64,000 nucleotides of DNA from contig CAJFOI010000048.1 in NCBI GenBank assembly GCA_904396155.1, positions 1-64,000 on the forward strand. Direction: 5' to 3'. The stretch is from Candidatus Avispirillum faecium (lineage in GTDB: Bacteria; Bacillota; Clostridia; Oscillospirales; CAG-272). Within the stretch, counting starts at the first letter, position 1. Every line of letters begins with the position of its first letter. Positions 8,838-17,107 of this stretch are shown here, piece by piece. A model generated the notes under the pieces. It was not told the DNA's origin. It saw nothing but the letters and a program-made list of their open reading frames with translations, and searched no databases. The translations under genes and the position numbers were made by a program.

Positions 8838-9470
8838 TCAGTTGTCCTCGAACAAATAATTCACATCGCCACAAAGCAGAGCAATCACGCCCCGAAACAC
8901 TACTTCCGGCCGTTCGGAATAATTGCTGAGCATCCGCTGGAGCTGATAATCGCTGTCTGCACGCACTGTCAGATCCATAATTACACCTTTCTTGTCCTTT
9001 ATGGAACAGTTTACCAAATATCCGTCCCCGTCCGGACGGTAATCATGATCCACGTATGCCCCTTTTTTGGCAAACGACAAATGCCGCAGGGCACTGCGGT
9101 AGCTCTTTTCCCGCACAGACATCATCAGGTTTCCAGAAAGCGCCTCTGCCACCTGTCTTCCCGTGTCTGTCACCTCATACAGTATGGTGGCATCTGCCTC
9201 ATGGTCTTCCAAGTCGTCTCCCTCACCCTTTTCAAAAGCAGGCTGCACTCCTTCCTTCGTATCCGGCTCGCCTGAAGGTTCCCGTACAATTTCCCGTATA
9301 TGTCCTGCATCTACCAGGGCAAAAAAACACTGGGCGAAATCGAAAAAATTGACGATTCCGTCCTGCATCATAATAGCTCCTATACTGGGATAATCCAAGG
9401 GATATCCAATCTTGTCCAGCAGGTACAATATGAAAATCTTTATCTCGTTCTCTTCTTTCAGCTGTGCCAT
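8838..9470 (-). CDS. DUF4364 family protein
   Basis: A 210-residue protein. The N-terminus (EENEIKIFILYLLDKIGYPLDY and FFDFAQCFFALVDAGHI) is typical of DUF4364, a Clostridia family predicted to contain a winged-helix-like N-terminal domain. An acidic linker (about residues 70-95) separates it from the C-terminal part. It is probably a regulator, but no target is known. The ATG at 9470 is preceded by GGAAATTGG, a modest ribosome site. No promoter of its own is clear; a terminator lies upstream at 9519-9549. Confidence 0.8.
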   Translation of the reverse strand: MAQLKEENEIKIFILYLLDKIGYPLDYPSIGAIMMQDGIVNFFDFAQCFFALVDAGHIREIVREPSGEPDTKEGVQPAFEKGEGDDLEDHEADATILYEVTDTGRQVAEALSGNLMMSVREKSYRSALRHLSFAKKGAYVDHDYRPDGDGYLVNCSIKDKKGVIMDLTVRADSDYQLQRMLSNYSERPEVVFRGVIALLCGDVNYLFEDN

Positions 9471-9518
9471 CTTGCCAATTTCCTCATTTTTTTATACTTT
9501 CCCGCCGACAATCCCTTC

Positions 9519-9549
9519 ATAAAAAGGCGGGGAATATATACCCCGCCTT
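9519..9549 (-). terminator. intrinsic terminator
   Basis: AAGGCGGGG and CCCCGCCTT (9 bp perfect) around an 8-base AT loop. On the minus strand the stem is followed by TTTTTATG. It ends the transcript of the peptide-binding protein gene and the small ORF after it. Confidence 0.85.
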
Positions 9550-9566
9550 CGCTTTACCGAAATGCT

Positions 9567-9770
9567 TTACTTTTCCGATGTGAGACCTTGAATCACGTAA
9601 CGCATATCGATCCCCGTCCGCGGTTCCTGAAAGCCATAAGGTGTGGTCAGCGGCAAAGGCAGCCGCCTTTTCCACATCATTTTATCAAATATCTTTTCCG
9701 GGCGCTCCCCCTGAAAAAACCTATTTAAGCGATCCGGGCCCACTTCATACCTGCAACACAACACAGACAC
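9567..9770 (-). CDS. Small ORF of 67 codons, hypothetical
   Basis: An open frame starting with GTG at 9770, 14 bases after the stop of the peptide-binding protein and ending just before a strong terminator, so it is certainly transcribed. The predicted peptide is basic and proline-rich with no recognised domain. No Shine-Dalgarno site is evident before the GTG, so translation is doubtful unless by readthrough or coupling from the preceding gene. I do not recognise a family. Confidence 0.3.
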   Translation of the reverse strand: MSVLCCRYEVGPDRLNRFFQGERPEKIFDKMMWKRRLPLPLTTPYGFQEPRTGIDMRYVIQGLTSEK

Positions 9771-9784
9771 TGTGCAAGAGGGCT

Positions 9785-11551
9785 TTACCCTTCAGCGGAT
9801 TCTGCAGCCTCAATAGATTCCTTGTACTCCATGTAATCGTGCATTTTCATACGTCTGAAATCTCTGCCCCAGTAAGTATCCTTGATTCCGCTGAGCACAT
9901 CGTCTTTGTAAATATATGCATCCTGCAAGAACAGCAGGGGCATCACCGGCATATCTTCCATCAGGAGCGCTTCCGCCTCGTGCAACTTTTCTGTCTTCGC
10001 ACTGCTGTCGCTGCCGGCCGCATATGCTTCCTCGATCACCGCGCTGTAATCCTCGCTGTTGTAACCGGTGATATGAGAAAACACATCATAGTCCGGGGAC
10101 TCCATATCCACACCGTTCCCGGAGAACTGCGCTGCAAAGGGCGCCAGTGCAGAAAATGCATCGGAAGAAAGCATCTGATAATCCAAAGCGATCACGTCAA
10201 AATCTCCCGCTTCATAGGCCTCCATAAACAGATCCTTGTAAGTATCCGACTGGTTGGCCTCCTCCGTGGGTTCCAGTTCGGGTGCCAGGCTTTCCACACG
10301 CACCGTAAAGCCCAGTTCTTCCCACACATTTGCCACATATTCTGCAATTGCCAAATCTACTTCCGTATCCCGCACTGTGATACTAAAGGAACCTCTGGTC
10401 ACACCGGCCTCTCGCAAAAGCGACTGTGCCTGAGAAAGATCGGCTGTCGTGGCCAGGATGTCGCCGCCCTCCTCACGGAAATCTCCCTTTCCGTCGGCAT
10501 CAAACACCGTATGAGGAATCAATCCCGTCGCGGGATCGGCATAAACCACCAGCTCTGCCAGCGCCTCCCGGTCAATGGCCATGGAAAGGGCTCTGCGCAC
10601 CCGTGCATCTGCAAACAACTCGTTTTCCGTGTTGAAAAAGTATGTATGTGTTACAGGGCTGTCGCTGATGATCGCTTCCGAAGCGTAATCCTCCCGTGCG
10701 GACAAGGGAAGCTCACCCATATAGAAAAGATCGTCGCTGTTGTAATGCTCCAGCTGCGCTTCCTTATCCCCATAACCGTATTTCACAACAAGTCTGTAGG
10801 GAATGACATATTTATCCAGTGCCTGATTGGATTCCGTATCGCGATAATAATAGGAAGACCGCTCCAGACGCAGTTCTTCTCCCACGTCAATGCCTCTCAC
10901 AACAAAGGGACCGTTACACACCATGGAAGAAGCCCGTTTGGACCACCTGTCGCTGGAATCTACCTTATCGGAACGCAGGGGGACAAGTGCCACACTGGCG
11001 CAGGCACGGAAAAACGCGTCCAAATCCACTTCCTTTTCCGCGAACTCAATCTCCAGCACATACGTCTCCACGGCGTACACGCCCAAATCGTCCACCGAAG
11101 CATCGCCCATCTTGATCTGTCGGGCATTTTTTATATCATACAGGAGAGAAGCGGCCTCACAGGCTGTCGTAGGCTCCAGAATCCGCTTCCACGCATATAC
11201 AAAATCGTTGGCCTGCACAGCCAGACCGTCGCTCCATTTGTTGCTGCGCAGATTGATCTGAATCCGATACCCGTCCTCTTCGCTGTCCGGCTCGATCACC
11301 TTGTAGCTGTCCATCATGGCCTTTTCCCAGTTACCGTCCTTGTCCAACCTGGTCAGGCCCTCATATACAAGGGACAGGATCTTCGCCGCTGCAGCGTCTG
11401 TATACGCCAGAATCGGATCGTAATCATAAATTTCATCGGTCAGGTACATGGTAACGATCGCACCTCTGTCTCCCTCTTCCAGAGTGGAACAAGACGCAAA
11501 AGTACAAACGACCATCACCACACAAAGCACAAAAGAAAGCACTCTCTTCAT
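9785..11551 (-). CDS. Oligopeptide-type ABC transporter substrate-binding lipoprotein
   Basis: A 588-residue solute-binding protein of family 5 (OppA/DppA-like). A signal peptide of about 20 residues ends in the lipobox-like FASC, predicting lipidation and anchoring on the outer face of the membrane. Family features include YEGLTRLDKDGNW near the N-terminus, SDGLAVQANDFVYAWKRIL (about 90-110) and VRRALSMAIDREAL in the middle. The ATG at 11551 follows AGGAGGAG. No permease or ATPase genes are adjacent, so it is an orphan binding protein that either pairs with a distant transporter or acts as a sensor. It has its own promoter at 11637-11665. Confidence 0.9.
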   Translation of the reverse strand: MKRVLSFVLCVVMVVCTFASCSTLEEGDRGAIVTMYLTDEIYDYDPILAYTDAAAAKILSLVYEGLTRLDKDGNWEKAMMDSYKVIEPDSEEDGYRIQINLRSNKWSDGLAVQANDFVYAWKRILEPTTACEAASLLYDIKNARQIKMGDASVDDLGVYAVETYVLEIEFAEKEVDLDAFFRACASVALVPLRSDKVDSSDRWSKRASSMVCNGPFVVRGIDVGEELRLERSSYYYRDTESNQALDKYVIPYRLVVKYGYGDKEAQLEHYNSDDLFYMGELPLSAREDYASEAIISDSPVTHTYFFNTENELFADARVRRALSMAIDREALAELVVYADPATGLIPHTVFDADGKGDFREEGGDILATTADLSQAQSLLREAGVTRGSFSITVRDTEVDLAIAEYVANVWEELGFTVRVESLAPELEPTEEANQSDTYKDLFMEAYEAGDFDVIALDYQMLSSDAFSALAPFAAQFSGNGVDMESPDYDVFSHITGYNSEDYSAVIEEAYAAGSDSSAKTEKLHEAEALLMEDMPVMPLLFLQDAYIYKDDVLSGIKDTYWGRDFRRMKMHDYMEYKESIEAAESAEG

Positions 11552-11636
11552 GGTTTGGAACTCCTCCTAAGAATCGCCAGCAAATCGCCGGCATACCGGC
11601 TGCAGCAGCGATCAACAGACATAACGCATCCATGGA

Positions 11637-11665
11637 ATTATAGCACAAACAAAGCGTGGAATCAA
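11637..11665 (-). promoter_or_regulatory. sigma-A promoter of the peptide-binding protein
   Basis: Minus-strand TTGATT (11660-11665), a 17 bp spacer and TATAAT (11637-11642), about 80 bp upstream of the start codon. Confidence 0.7.
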
Positions 11666-11840
11666 TTGCCTGCCGCAAAAACACAGAAAGATTCATCTAT
11701 TTGCACAATTTGAAAATCTGTCTTTCGTAACTTTTGAACAGACACATTCCGCCTTTTCCATCCCTTTGCGCATGGATCACTGAAAAATGCAGATACTATT
11801 TATTATTATACCTATTTTTGTCAGAAAGGCAATAGCCGTC

Positions 11841-12788
11841 ATGAAAAATTCACATTCGTATTCCCAAGGCCGAAAACGGAATGAAAAAACAGCAGACCTG
11901 CCGGCATATCCCCGCACCGATCTCGCCTGCGAAGCAGGGCCCAGGGCAAAAAATGCACCGGGCACCGTTTTTGAAGAATATGAAAAATACGGACTTCGAA
12001 TAACGGACCTGCATGTGCTGCATGAAGAGGGAGAGCGGCACACCGGTCAGGCCCGCGGCCGGTATACCACGCTTTACTGCCCGGTGATCCGTTATTGGGA
12101 GGAAGCGCAAATCGAAAAGGCCGCCGCTGTTTTGGGAGCACTCCTCCGGGATTATGCCCGTGCTGCCATGGGAAAGCCAGTGGGAGCCGACACCCGGGTA
12201 CTGGTGGCAGGGCTGGGAAACCGACAGATCACCGCAGACGCGGTGGGGCCCCGCACGGCGGACAAAATCACCGTCACCAGCCATATGATGGAGGCAAACG
12301 ACGCGCTTTTGCAAAAGACCGGCTGTTGCAGCATCGCCGCCATTCATCCCGGCGTAACAGGACAGACAGGAATTGAAGCCGTCACTATGATCCAAAGCGC
12401 CGCCGCTGCGCTCTGCCCGGACATCATCGTAGCAGTAGATGCCCTTGCGGCTCGCTCCACCCAGCGCCTGGCCGCCACCATACAGATGACGGACACAGGG
12501 ATCCGTCCCGGCTCCGGCATCGGCGGCAGGCGGCAGGGAATCTGCCGGGAGACGGTGGGGTATCCGGTAATTGCCGTAGGCGTCCCAACGGTAGTGGATT
12601 CCTCTACACTGGTGTACGATGCCCTGGAAAAGGCGGGAATACAAAATATCGATGCCCGGCTGCAGGAAGTGCTGGAGGGAGGCAAAAATTTCTTTGTTTC
12701 CCCCCGGGACAGCGACGTCATCGTAGAGGAAATCTCCTCTCTTCTCTCCAAGGGAATCAACAAGGCTTTTTTTGCCCCCTGGGCATAG
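11841..12788 (+). CDS. gpr: GPR endopeptidase (germination protease)
   Basis: A 315-residue spore protease that degrades small acid-soluble proteins during germination; it is an aspartic-like protease of family A25. Diagnostic segments are RTDLACEAG near the N-terminus (the pro-region and cleavage area), VLVAGLGNRQITADAVGPR, and IIVAVDALAARS followed by IRPGSGIGGRR. The start at 11841 is preceded by AGAAAGG at 11823-11829; a reading beginning at 11787 would add an unrelated hydrophobic stretch. The pair gpr-spoIIP has the same order as in B. subtilis. GCATG (11770-11774) and a CATACTA-like GATACTA (11792-11798) with about 17 bp between them could be a forespore (SigF/SigG) promoter, but this is tentative. 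Confidence 0.95.
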   Translation: MKNSHSYSQGRKRNEKTADLPAYPRTDLACEAGPRAKNAPGTVFEEYEKYGLRITDLHVLHEEGERHTGQARGRYTTLYCPVIRYWEEAQIEKAAAVLGALLRDYARAAMGKPVGADTRVLVAGLGNRQITADAVGPRTADKITVTSHMMEANDALLQKTGCCSIAAIHPGVTGQTGIEAVTMIQSAAAALCPDIIVAVDALAARSTQRLAATIQMTDTGIRPGSGIGGRRQGICRETVGYPVIAVGVPTVVDSSTLVYDALEKAGIQNIDARLQEVLEGGKNFFVSPRDSDVIVEEISSLLSKGINKAFFAPWA

Positions 12789-12850
12789 GAATATTCCAGG
12801 CACGCCCTCCGTATATATGGAACGTAATGCAAAAGAAAGGAAAGACAAAA

Positions 12851-12904
12851 ATGCAAAGCACAAAAAGAAAAAGCGTTCCAGGAGGGAGGTTCTCCCATGA
12901 ATAA
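12851..12904 (+). CDS. possible 17-codon leader ORF overlapping spoIIP
   Basis: An ATG at 12851 behind AAAGGAAAG opens a short frame (MQSTKRKSVPGGRFSHE) ending in TAA at 12902-12904, eight bases into spoIIP. Its 3' half contains the spoIIP ribosome site, so its translation could couple to or compete with spoIIP initiation. Sequence evidence only. Confidence 0.3.
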   Translation: MQSTKRKSVPGGRFSHE

Positions 12905-14114
12905 TCCCACCATACCGGAAATCCGGGTCGAATCACTGGAAATCTCAAAAGAGACAAAACCGGAACCCTGTCAGGAAAAAGCGCCGCAGAAAAAAACGCG
13001 GGAACATGCGCTGCCCATATCTGTCATAGCAACCGCTCTGGTCCTGATCACCGTCTCTCTGGCGCTACATACTTCTCTGTTTGCAATGGCAGCCACCCAA
13101 CTGCGCACCGTGTCTCCCACGGAGCTTTTGATGCAGTTGATCTTGCCGGAATATGTGGCACAGCCAATTGCAAAGGACGATGCGCCGGACGAAAATGCAG
13201 AGTCGGACAAGACCCCCGAGGAAACGCAGGCGCCTGCCCAAAAGGAAACGGAGGAAAGCACGCCCGCAGAAGAAAACACTTCCTCTGCCGGCAATTCGGT
13301 CCGGGACAAAGATCTTTCTACAAATGCAGAAAACGGTTTTTCTCTGAGCAACCAGACAAAATACACGCCGGATCTGTGGGCGCTGTACGGTGCGCAGCGG
13401 TGCACCAAAACAGCGGACGAGCTGGCTGCTGAATACGGTGCAGACGCACCGATGGTTTTGATTTACCACACCCATGGTACAGAGAGCTACGGGAATGGAA
13501 CAACTGTAACGGCAGAAACCGGCTTTCGTTCTCAAGATCCGGAGGAGACAGTCGTGGCCGTGGGCAGTGTGATGGAAGAGGTGCTCACATCTGCAGGGAT
13601 ACCGGTTCTCCATCTGGAGGAAATGTTCGATATGGAAGACTGGAGCAGTGCATATGACAACAGCAGTGCCGCCGTGCGTGCGGCACTGGAAGAATATCCG
13701 TCCATCCAATACATATTTGACGTGCACAGAGATGCCCTCACGGGAGAAGACGGCGCTTATTTAAGCGGTGTAACAGAGATCGACGGCACCCGGTTTGCAC
13801 AGCTGATGCTGGTATGCGGAACAGACGAAGGGGGCAGCGGGCACACAGCATGGCGGGACAATCTTTCCTTTGCCCTCACGCTGCAGGCAGCACTCCACAG
13901 CAAATACAGCAGTCTCATGCGCCCCATCAATCTGCGCACCGCTTCCTTTTACCAGGACCTGCGCAAGGGCGCGCTGTTGCTGGAGGTAGGCACAAGCGCC
14001 AACACGCTGGCGGAAGCAAAACGCTCCGCTGTACTGTTCTCCGCGGCACTGGCAGATCATATCCTGGGCAAAGCCAGCGGGATAGACGTGGCCCAGTGGT
14101 ATGAAGCGTATTAA
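12897..14114 (+). CDS. spoIIP: Stage II sporulation protein P
   Basis: A 405-residue SpoIIP homologue, an amidase/endopeptidase of the DMP engulfment machinery (SpoIID-SpoIIM-SpoIIP). A cytoplasmic N-terminus of about 40 residues is followed by one membrane segment (about 42-65), an acidic Thr/Glu/Pro-rich linker (about 90-150) and the hydrolase domain. That domain carries VLIYHTHGTESY (about 188-199) and FDVHRDAL (about 274-281), whose histidines are the expected zinc ligands, and ends with EVGTSANTLAEAKRS. The ATG at 12897 follows GGAGGGAGG. It lies 108 bp after gpr. A mother-cell (SigE) promoter is expected but none was recognised with confidence. Confidence 0.93.
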   Translation: MNNPTIPEIRVESLEISKETKPEPCQEKAPQKKTREHALPISVIATALVLITVSLALHTSLFAMAATQLRTVSPTELLMQLILPEYVAQPIAKDDAPDENAESDKTPEETQAPAQKETEESTPAEENTSSAGNSVRDKDLSTNAENGFSLSNQTKYTPDLWALYGAQRCTKTADELAAEYGADAPMVLIYHTHGTESYGNGTTVTAETGFRSQDPEETVVAVGSVMEEVLTSAGIPVLHLEEMFDMEDWSSAYDNSSAAVRAALEEYPSIQYIFDVHRDALTGEDGAYLSGVTEIDGTRFAQLMLVCGTDEGGSGHTAWRDNLSFALTLQAALHSKYSSLMRPINLRTASFYQDLRKGALLLEVGTSANTLAEAKRSAVLFSAALADHILGKASGIDVAQWYEAY

Positions 14115-14118
14115 ATGC

Positions 14119-14147
14119 TTGCTTTTTCGAAAAAAATATGGTATCCT
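14119..14147 (+). promoter_or_regulatory. putative promoter of the pantothenate kinase gene
   Basis: TTGCTT (14119-14124), a 17 bp spacer and TATCCT (14142-14147), about 50 bp before the GTG start. Confidence 0.45.
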
Positions 14148-14195
14148 TTGTAAAAAGGCAAAAATTGGGATAACGCGGTCCGGAAAGGCAAAAAC

Positions 14196-15038
14196 GTGAA
14201 GAAAAAAATTGTAATCGGCATCGACGTGGGCGGAAGCACCACCAAAATCGTGGGATTCCACACGGAAGGCGGCACACATTCGCTGATAGAGCCTCTGTTC
14301 GTGCGGGCAACCGACCCGATCACTTCCGTATACGGGGCTTTCGGCAAATTCACCGATCTCAACGGGCTCGCCCTGTCGGACATCGAAAAGGTGATGATCA
14401 CCGGCGTGGGGTCCACCTGCATTAAAAACGGCATTTATTCCCTCCGGTGCGAGACGCTGCCGGAATTCCGGTGCATCGGGCTGGGCGGCCTCTATCTGTG
14501 CAAGTATGAAAAGGCGATCATCACCAGCATGGGCACTGGCACGGCGCTGGTCTATGCGCAAAAGGGGGAGGAACCCGTATATTTGGGGGGAACCGGCGTA
14601 GGAGGCGGCACACTGGTAGGGCTCTCCAAAAAGCTGCTGGGGATGGATACGGTAGACCACATCGAAGAACTGGCCAGAACAGGAGATCTGCACAACATCG
14701 ACCTGAAAATCAACGACATCTCCCGGCAGGACATTATTCCGGGCTTTGCAGACCGAATGACCGCCTCCAATTTCGGGAACATCAGCGACATTGCCACCAA
14801 AAACGATATCGCGCTGGGAATCATCAATATGGTATTTGAAACGGTAGGCATGGTAAGTATTTTTGCCGCCCGCAATTACGGTCTGCAGAATATCGTTCTC
14901 ACCGGGAACCTGACACAGGTTCTGCAGGCAGAGGAAATTTTTCAGTCCCTCAATCAGATGTTTGATATGAACTTTGTCATCCCCAAACATTCCCAGTTTG
15001 GCACCGTCATCGGTGCGGCGCTGGCCGGCTGCGTATAA
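14196..15038 (+). CDS. coaW: Type II pantothenate kinase
   Basis: A 280-residue kinase of the ASKHA fold that phosphorylates pantothenate in coenzyme A synthesis. The phosphate-1 motif is GIDVGGSTTKIVGF (residues 8-21). Other family features are VMITGVGSTCIKNG, SMGTGTALVYA, GGTGVGGGTLVGL and the final HSQFGTVIGAALAG. The start is a GTG at 14196 behind GGAAAGG. It is monocistronic: a promoter-like sequence precedes it and a strong terminator follows at 15050. Type II kinases are usual in Firmicutes and are less sensitive to CoA feedback than the type I enzyme. Confidence 0.88.
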   Translation: MKKKIVIGIDVGGSTTKIVGFHTEGGTHSLIEPLFVRATDPITSVYGAFGKFTDLNGLALSDIEKVMITGVGSTCIKNGIYSLRCETLPEFRCIGLGGLYLCKYEKAIITSMGTGTALVYAQKGEEPVYLGGTGVGGGTLVGLSKKLLGMDTVDHIEELARTGDLHNIDLKINDISRQDIIPGFADRMTASNFGNISDIATKNDIALGIINMVFETVGMVSIFAARNYGLQNIVLTGNLTQVLQAEEIFQSLNQMFDMNFVIPKHSQFGTVIGAALAGCV

Positions 15039-15049
15039 AAAGTCAAAGC

Positions 15050-15084
15050 AAAAACAGCAAGGCATCCCGCCTTGCTGTTTTTTT
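15050..15084 (+). terminator. bidirectional intrinsic terminator
   Basis: A perfect 14-bp stem (AAAAACAGCAAGGC with its complement) and a 5-base loop followed by TTTTTTT. It lies between convergent coaW and the C39-type peptidase gene and can serve both. Confidence 0.9.
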
Positions 15085-15109
15085 GTAACGATTCCCATTG
15101 CGGCCGCGC

Positions 15110-16897
15110 TCAATGGATCACAATCGCCTGACTGTACATGCCTGCAAAAGCAACCTCCGATTTGCCCCTCGCATATTTCACATTTTTCCCGGACAGAGGA
15201 TCATTGAAATAAAAATATGTATCGTCGGAGCCAGTCAGCAACATGCAGTGCATGGGTGCCTTCCATCGAAACAGTGTGTCCGTTCCAATCACAGTCCACT
15301 GTTTTCCATTCCAATAGGGCTTTTCCATATCGATCGTCACCCAGACGATGACCGGCCGGCCGTTGTTCACATGGTCTTTGCACAGAGATTCCAAAGTGGC
15401 GCCCTCGATCAGCTGTGCGCTGTGCCCGTATGCGGGAAGAAATTTATCGCAGGCGTTTTTGATCACCGGAGCATAGCAGCAAAGCCCCGTGCTCTCCCTG
15501 GGATCCCCCAGAAAGTACTCCCACGGACTGTTTCCCCATCTTTGTCCGCTTTCGTCGTAATACGGCAGCTCGCTCATATCCAGATAATCGTCTATAAAAG
15601 CATCTACGGAAATGGCAACACCGGCATACTGCAGGGCCATCACCGTGCACACGCTCTCGCATCCGTTGGGCCAGCGGGTCCGCTGATCGATATACGGGAC
15701 GTCCAATATCACGGGCGCCGCCTCCACCACCACAGTCCTTGCGGCCTGCGCGGCGTTGCCCGCGGCATCCTGGACGCTATACGTAATCGTATATGTACCC
15801 GCCTGGCTACAGTTCACCTCCCCCGAGGCAACTACCCCCGCCGACACGTCTCCGTCAAAATCATCCGACGCCCGCACACCCGGATCGGCAAAAGAATCCC
15901 CTGCATAGATCTTTATCTTTTGATCTCCTGCAAGAGAAATACGGGGCGGCGTGTTGTCGATGACATGCACCACTCTTTGCACCGTGGCAAAATTACCGGA
16001 AGGGTCCTGGACATTATAAGTAAAGGTAAAGTCTCCCACTGTGCAAGGCTTGTAATCAGACTCCACAATCACCTGACCCGTCAAATCTCCCGCAAGATCG
16101 TCTACTGCGCTGTAGCCGGGTTCTTTGAAATTGGCCGCACTGGTATAGAGGTCCGCATCCCCATGCAAAATCAGCGTGGGTGCCACCACGTCCTGCACCT
16201 GGATGCGGCGCTGGGCACTGGCTTCGTTCCCGCTGGAATCCTGGGCAGTATATGTAACGATGCAGGTAGAAGTGTCTTCGTCATAATCCTGCGAAACCGT
16301 TACCGCCGATGTGAGATTGCCGTCATAATTGTCAGAAGCCTCCCATCCCGCCTCCGCAAAAAAGTCCATGGAGGAAAGGGTCATTTCCGTCTCACCCTTC
16401 AGCTGAATTACGGGAGGCGTATTATCCACCACATGGATCGTCCTGGTGATCGTATAGGTACGGCCCAGGCAGGAAAGCTCATACACTTTTTCATATTCAC
16501 CAAGTTTGGACGTAGACGGGTCTTCCTGTCCCCGGATCGTATCGGAAAGATTAAAGAATAAAAAGGACGCACTGCAGCCCGGGTCTGAAAAATCCGAGAA
16601 CACCTCCACCTCCAACGCCCGGCTCCCGTTGAGCACAAGCTTCGGTTTTACAAAAATCATAATACATGCAGTCAAAACAAGCAGGCCCATACCGGCAAGG
16701 GCAGCGGCAAAAATCCCGCGGCGCCGAGCTGCACGTCTGCTGCGCCTCACATAGAGGCGCGCACTGGATATTGGACGTACGCCAGGCTGGGGTGGGCGCC
16801 GCTGTGGGACGTGCGTTCCGGAAATACGTTCTCCGGGCACAGGCGGTCGCAGATGCGGCTGCGCCTGTTCATATCTCTTTGGATCTGTTCTGTTCAA
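15110..16897 (-). CDS. Membrane-anchored surface protein: DUF5011 repeats and a C39-like peptidase domain
   Basis: A 595-residue protein. An Arg/Pro-rich cytoplasmic N-terminus is followed by one membrane segment (about residues 60-82). Four bacterial-Ig-like DUF5011 repeats follow, each with a TPPVIxLxG-type start, DPGxxAxDDxDGD and YTVQDxxGN-type end. The C-terminal peptidase-like domain begins LDVPYIDQRTRWPNGCESV and has a candidate catalytic Cys in NGCES and a His in HCMLLTGSD. The start is a TTG at 16897 with GGAGG at 16908-16912. A longer reading from 16993 is excluded because the promoter itself covers 16979-17007. It probably acts outside the cell on peptides or surface proteins; the substrate is unknown. 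Confidence 0.82.
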   Translation of the reverse strand: MNRTDPKRYEQAQPHLRPPVPGERISGTHVPQRRPPQPGVRPISSARLYVRRSRRAARRRGIFAAALAGMGLLVLTACIMIFVKPKLVLNGSRALEVEVFSDFSDPGCSASFLFFNLSDTIRGQEDPSTSKLGEYEKVYELSCLGRTYTITRTIHVVDNTPPVIQLKGETEMTLSSMDFFAEAGWEASDNYDGNLTSAVTVSQDYDEDTSTCIVTYTAQDSSGNEASAQRRIQVQDVVAPTLILHGDADLYTSAANFKEPGYSAVDDLAGDLTGQVIVESDYKPCTVGDFTFTYNVQDPSGNFATVQRVVHVIDNTPPRISLAGDQKIKIYAGDSFADPGVRASDDFDGDVSAGVVASGEVNCSQAGTYTITYSVQDAAGNAAQAARTVVVEAAPVILDVPYIDQRTRWPNGCESVCTVMALQYAGVAISVDAFIDDYLDMSELPYYDESGQRWGNSPWEYFLGDPRESTGLCCYAPVIKNACDKFLPAYGHSAQLIEGATLESLCKDHVNNGRPVIVWVTIDMEKPYWNGKQWTVIGTDTLFRWKAPMHCMLLTGSDDTYFYFNDPLSGKNVKYARGKSEVAFAGMYSQAIVIH

Positions 16898-16978
16898 AGC
16901 TTGATGTCCTCCATATATATGCAGTCCGACTTCTCCCGCAGCAAAGCTCCACTGCATCTTCCAAAACAGTTTTCTTAT

Positions 16979-17007
16979 ATAATAGCATTTCATAGCAAAA
17001 AATGCAA
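16979..17007 (-). promoter_or_regulatory. sigma-A promoter of the DUF5011/C39 gene
   Basis: Minus-strand TTGCAT (17002-17007), a 17 bp spacer and TATTAT (16979-16984). The predicted transcript starts near 16972, which supports the internal TTG start codon. Confidence 0.65.
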
Positions 17008-17070
17008 TATTTTGACAAAAAAATAAAACATTTGTTTTATGCCAAAAACACTGCCGTGCAAGGTATAGAA

Positions 17071-17094
17071 AAAAGCCCCCGCCAGGGGGCTTTT
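17071..17094 (-). terminator. intrinsic terminator of hom
   Basis: AAAAGCCCCC and GGGGGCTTTT around a GCCA loop, with a U-rich tract following on the minus strand. It lies directly after the hom stop codon. Confidence 0.88.
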
Positions 17095-17107
17095 ATATTC
17101 TGCTCTC

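Noticed and set aside
9641..11713. 690-codon plus-strand frame opposite the peptide-binding protein
   Set aside because: Antisense to a convincing lipoprotein gene with its own promoter and terminator.
16895..16993. 32-residue longer N-terminus for the DUF5011/C39 protein
   Set aside because: The ATG at 16993 lies within the predicted promoter (16979-17007), and a good ribosome site precedes the TTG at 16897.
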